From CAVPDE01 sp963702565 (GTDB lineage: Bacteria; Desulfobacterota; DSM-4660; Desulfatiglandales; HGW-15), in NCBI GenBank assembly GCA_963702565.1, contig CAVPDE010000016.1:384370-448369 (forward strand): 64,000 nucleotides of DNA, written 5' to 3'. Under the pieces are notes generated by a model, which did not search any database, was not told the origin of the DNA, and saw only the letters and a program-made list of their open reading frames with translations. Positions 60,768 through 64,000 of this stretch are shown here, one piece after another (position 1 is the stretch's first letter; each line of letters opens with the position of its first letter). The translations under genes were made by a program, and so were the position numbers.

Positions 60768-61052
60768 GATACTCTGCTCTTGAGAGCGTTTTCGACCCCT
60801 TGGCTTTACCCAGACCTCGATTATCGTATCGAGGAGCTGTCTTTTAATGCATCTAAGAGAATTCTGACCTTACACAAACCCCCCTCATCCGTCAATCCGG
60901 CTTGGAGACCTCAGTTTGTCTTGACCTCATGACTTTGGGCACCTAAAAAGGAGCATCTCAAGTTGGCCCTAGGAACCTGTTCGGATAACGCCGGATTAGC
61001 TCATTAGTCGAAGGAGTTTCACGTTTGTATTCTCCTGAGGAGGAAAGAGCAA

Positions 61053-61444
61053 ATGGATGAGATCCGAATAAGGTTGAGGGGTTACAAGGAAATCGTGGTG
61101 ACCGAAAAGGATCTCGCCAGCGTAACCGGCAATATCGGCGCGGATGTGCTTTCCACCCACTGTGTCGTTCTTCTCATGGAACTGGCTTCCCGTTCAGCCA
61201 TCGAAGGCCTTCTGCCGGAGGGCAAGATGACGGTGGGCACTCAGATCAACATCCGCCATTTCGGGGCGTGCTCTTTGGAGCTAGAGCCAGAGCCGAGTCC
61301 ATCCTTACAGAAATCAGTGGCCGAAGACTTCTTTTCGACGTGACCGCCTACGACGACTTTGAAAAAATCGCGGAAGGGCGCAACGAACAACTCATCGTCC
61401 CCGTAGCCGGCTTTCGAGAAAAGTCAGGTGGAAGAAGGGGATAA
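61053..61444 (+). CDS. thioesterase-family protein (FlK-like), frameshifted
   Basis: GAGGAGGAAAGAG precedes the ATG. The N-terminal 80 residues (LSTHCVVLLMELASRSAIEGLLPEGKMTVGTQINIRHFG) match hot-dog thioesterases of the fluoroacetyl-CoA thioesterase-like family. The frame then breaks near 61278; one added G in the TTTGGAGC run gives GARARAESILTEISGRRLLF, DVTAYDDFEKIAEGRNEQLIV to a stop at 61444, about 130 aa in total, the normal family size. It presumably hydrolyses an acyl-CoA. Convergent with the MOSC gene, overlapping 21 nt. Confidence 0.8.
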
Positions 61445-61868
61445 GGGAGTGATCGGGGCTCCGCAGCGGATTGTCCCTGCTTCAAGCACGCGGGCAAAAA
61501 CGCCCTCGCGTGGCATAATGCAATCTCCTGCCTGATAATAAATGGCGCATTTCTTGTGACACTCTTTCCCGATCTTCGTGATTTCAACGACTGCATCGTG
61601 GCCAAGCCTAAACCGACTGCCCAGTGGAGTGCTTTTCCAGTCAATGCCTTCGGTGGCTATGTTTTCGGCAAAATCTCCAAAAGTGACATTCAAACCCCGT
61701 GCCTTACACTCTTTTATTCTTTCTGCGGCTAGAAAACTCACCTGCCTTTCCCAGGTGCCCGCATGGGCATCACCGATGACTCCGTGATTGACGTACAATT
61801 CCGCTTGATTCGACCTGGGTTTTCCGGGTCCCCTTTTTGTTGCTTACGGCAATGGAAACAATTCTCAT
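61424..61868 (-). CDS. MOSC-domain protein, frameshifted near the start
   Basis: MOSC domain of ~147 aa. MRIVSIAVSNKKGTRKTQV at 61868 runs into a frame break near 61805, then YVNHGVIGDAHAGTWERQVSFL and the conserved Cys region GKECHKKCAIYYQAGDCIMPREGVFARV follow. MOSC proteins bind the molybdenum cofactor sulfur or carry sulfur, which fits an organism with molybdenum hydroxylases. One indel separates the two frames; the catalytic part is intact. Confidence 0.8.
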
Positions 61869-61916
61869 CACTTCCCCGCACGTGCTTTCATTGACCCTTG
61901 GGATCATTGACCGGGT

Positions 61917-62329
61917 CTATTCTTTACGCTTGATCAAATCGGAGAGAGTTACGCTGTTCAACTTCTACAAACAGGGCCTCCCCTGTTTGGACCCCACCAC
62001 AGGTTTCGTGTCAAGCAAGACGGTGCGCGGTCACAGACTTCAGGCTTTGTATCACACCGAGCGATGCTCTTTCCGCCTTCAAGAAGAGCCACGATTTCAC
62101 CGACTGTTATCTCTTCCCGGTTTGTGGCGAGCCTGTATCCGCCTCCAGCCCCTCGTGCGCTGACCAGGTATTTGGCTCTTTTGAGGGGAATCACGATTTG
62201 CTCCAGATATTTCAAAGAGATCTCTTGCCGCTTCGATACGTCTTTCAGCTGGACGAACTGGTCCTCGGCATGCTCCGCCAGGTCAAGCATCAATCTAGTT
62301 CCGTAACGACTTCTTGTAGAAAGCTTCAT
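61917..62329 (-). CDS. Rrf2-family transcriptional regulator (IscR-like), C-terminus frameshifted
   Basis: ATG at 62329 gives MKLSTRSRYGTRLMLDLAEHAEDQFVQLKDVSKRQEISLKYLEQI (winged helix), the GAGGGYRL wing and a three-Cys cluster region (CDTKPEVCDRAPSC) able to hold an Fe-S cluster. After TRNLW the frame breaks; the expected tail LNSVTLSDLIKRKE appears in another frame, ending at 61917. It is divergent from nifU-nifS-like genes and likely represses them when iron-sulfur clusters are plentiful. The intergenic region (62330-62505) holds minus-strand TTGACA at 62421-62416 and a TATAAT at about 62390. Confidence 0.85.
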
Positions 62330-62505
62330 GGGGATCAACCTTCCAGACCAGGGGGTTACGCCAGGGGTTTTCAATTCCCTATTAAATGGCTATAATTTAA
62401 AGGTATCTGGCCGATTGTCAAGTGGGTCATTTTTCTTATTCCTATCTCTTTACTAGGAGCGATTCGTGATTAGGTTCTAACCAATTTGAGAAGGAGGTGT
62501 TTGCA

Positions 62506-63016
62506 ATGTATTCCAAGACCGTTATCGACCATTTCAGAAGCCCGAGAAACGTGGGTGTCATTGAGAACGCTGACGGCAAAGGGGAGGTGGGCAACCCTCT
62601 GTGCGGCGATATGATGACGATCTATCTCAAGATCAATGAGGATCGCATAGACGATATCAAGTTTCAGACCTTCGGGTGCGGAGCGGCCATTGCCGTGTCG
62701 AGCATGCTCACCGAGATGGCCAGGGGAAAGAGCCTGGATGACGCAAAGAAGATCACCAACAAAGACGTGGCCGAAGCCCTGGAAGGACTTCCCAAAAACA
62801 AGCTTCACTGCTCCAACCTGGGTGCGGATGCCCTGCATCTGGCCATAAAAGACTACGAGGCGAGGAAATCGGGAAGCCCGTGGAAGAGCCCGTGAGAAAA
62901 GAGCTGCACATGCACAAGCACGGGGAACCTACTACTGCCCCTATTGTGAAACGCAGCTCGTGGAGGGCGACAACACGTGCCCCAAATGCCAGCTCAACGT
63001 GATTCAGAAGCACTGA
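62506..63016 (+). CDS. NifU/IscU-like Fe-S scaffold with C-terminal zinc-ribbon tail, two frameshifts
   Basis: AAGGAGGTG precedes ATG at 62506. Scaffold domain of ~125 aa with the three ligand Cys in GNPLCGDMM, FGCGAAIA and KLHCSNLG. The frame breaks near 62875 (GG for GGG) and near 62926 (CC for CCC). Correction yields a tail with two CxxC pairs (CPYC...CPKC) ending in NVIQKH at 63016, ~170 aa in total. Builds iron-sulfur clusters with the cysteine desulfurase downstream. Confidence 0.88.
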
Positions 63017-63043
63017 TGACCCTCGGAAGGGAGGACTATCCCC

Positions 63044-64000
63044 ATGAACATTATCAATCTCGATCATCTGTCTGCCAATCCTCTCCTGCCGGAAGTTCAA
63101 GAGGCCATGATCCACGCCATCCGGGCGGATTTCGGCAACCCTTCCAGCCAGCACAAGTTGGGGGACAAAGCCTCTGAGGCCCTTGAAAAAGCGAGAGACT
63201 CTGTGGCGCGGCTGATCAAATCGGGCAGCCCTAAAGAGGTCGTGTTTACTTCAGGGGGCACGGAATCCGTGAATCTCGGTGTGAAAGGCGTCGCTTGGGC
63301 CAAAGCAGAAAAGGGAAGCACATTGTCACCTCGAACATCGAGCACAACGCCGTCCTCAGAAGTCTCAGACGGCTCAAGATGATGGATTACAAGGTGTCCT
63401 CTGTGCCTGTTGATTCCCATGGTCGAGTGGATCCCTCGGATGTCGCAAAAGCAATTAAAAGCGATACGGTCCTCGTTACCATCATGCACAGCAACAACGA
63501 GATCGGCACCCTTCAGCCCATCGAGGAGATTGCCAGGATCACTCGAGAGAAAAATGTCGTCTTTCATGTGGATGCAGTGGATTCCGTAGGCGTGGTTCCT
63601 GTCGACGTGGAGAACCTTGGAGTCGATCTTCTGAGCTTTGCTTCCAATTCTTTTTACGGCCCCACAGGAGTCGGAGGGTTGTATGTCCGGCGAGGGGGCT
63701 CCATCTCTGGCCGCTTCTTGACGGCGGAGTGCAGGAGAACAACCGCAGAGCAGGCACGGAAAATCTCATCGGTATTATCGGCATGGGCGTGGCTGCCGAG
63801 CTTGCGAACAGGGACATGACTTCCAGAATCGCCGGCATGGAAGAAGCTGAAGGACCAGCTTATGAGGAACTCCCCAGCACCATAAGCGAATACATTGTGA
63901 ACGGCCACCCTGCGCTCAGCCTTCCGAATCTCGTGTCCGTGTCGATTAAGTACATCGAGGGGGAAAGCCTGGTGCTTCTGCTCGACGATGAAAACATCGC
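63044..64000 (+). CDS. cysteine desulfurase (NifS/IscS family), incomplete and frameshifted
   Basis: PLP enzyme supplying sulfur to the NifU-like scaffold. NLDHLSANPLLPEVQEAM start, GNPSSQHKLG, TSGGTESVNLG, NIEHNAVL, HVDAVDSVGVVPVD and LLSFASNSFYGPTGVGGLYVRRG are family segments; the usual PLP Lys of SxHKxxGP is replaced by Asn (SASNSFYGP read as SNSFYGP), which could be a base error or a real change. Frame breaks near 63318, 63690, 63842 and 63870 are single-base indels. The window ends before the active-site Cys loop (SLVLLLDDENI). Confidence 0.85.

Noticed and set aside
61837..62163. Plus-strand 108-codon frame across the MOSC/Rrf2 region
   Set aside because: Antisense to two recognisable families; it exists because those genes are frame-broken here.

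Overview
The window looks like a chromosomal segment of an anaerobic deltaproteobacterium (Desulfobacterota; a syntroph or sulfate reducer is plausible, but no dissimilatory sulfur gene is present to prove it). The evidence is an oxygen-independent NrdD/NrdG ribonucleotide reductase, an acyl-CoA-dehydratase-activase remnant, MglA/DUF4388-type signalling genes, a vitamin-B12-type radical SAM enzyme, and palindromic intergenic repeats of the kind common in this group. The DNA is moderately GC-rich, with AT-rich islands at promoters.

Region 1 (1-14.8 kb) is a long minus-strand catabolic block: DUF2877, FdrA, a 59-aa FdrA-tail-like protein, DUF1116, a cyclase-family hydrolase, a cytosine-deaminase-like amidohydrolase, a BMP-type nucleoside/purine ABC importer, and a two-subunit molybdenum hydroxylase. 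Together they suggest uptake and hydrolytic/oxidative breakdown of an N-heterocycle, ending in carbamoyl transfer. Region 2 (14.8-18.7 kb) is one secreted 1312-aa Calx-beta/RCC1 protein.

Region 3 (18.8-22.1 kb) is yceD-rpmF-fabG-acpP-fabF. Region 4 (22.3-28.3 kb) has two unknown genes, a four-gene MglA-GTPase/cyclic-nucleotide-sensor cluster and ferritin. Region 5 (28.4-35.5 kb) has a candidate structured RNA, gltX, serA with a kinase-like partner, an SDR, a ferredoxin-like protein and a GNAT acetyltransferase. The stretch 35.5-36.2 kb is decayed DNA. Region 6 (36.2-43.8 kb) carries a B12-type radical SAM protein, repeats, a histidine kinase/response regulator pair, a deleted BadF/CoA-activase gene, an S1-domain protein and a zinc-ribbon protein.

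Region 7 (43.9-55.2 kb) is a serine/glycine/C1 region: a SerB-like protein with altered catalytic motifs next to a SerK/SbnI-like serine kinase homologue, a GcvT-SHMT fusion, lpdA, an Lrp-type regulator, gcvH, gcvPA, gcvPB and lipA. With serA at 30.4 kb this could run 3-phosphoglycerate to serine to glycine to one-carbon units, or the reverse.

Region 8 (55.3-64 kb) has a TIGR04076 protein, a polytopic membrane protein, nrdG-nrdD behind two NrdR-box-like sites 31 bp apart, a thioesterase, a MOSC protein, an Rrf2 regulator, and nifU-like and nifS-like genes. Almost every gene from 58 kb to the end carries one or more single-base indels, mostly in short homopolymers, so sequence quality there is suspect. 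I saw no rRNA, tRNA, CRISPR array, prophage or intact IS element.
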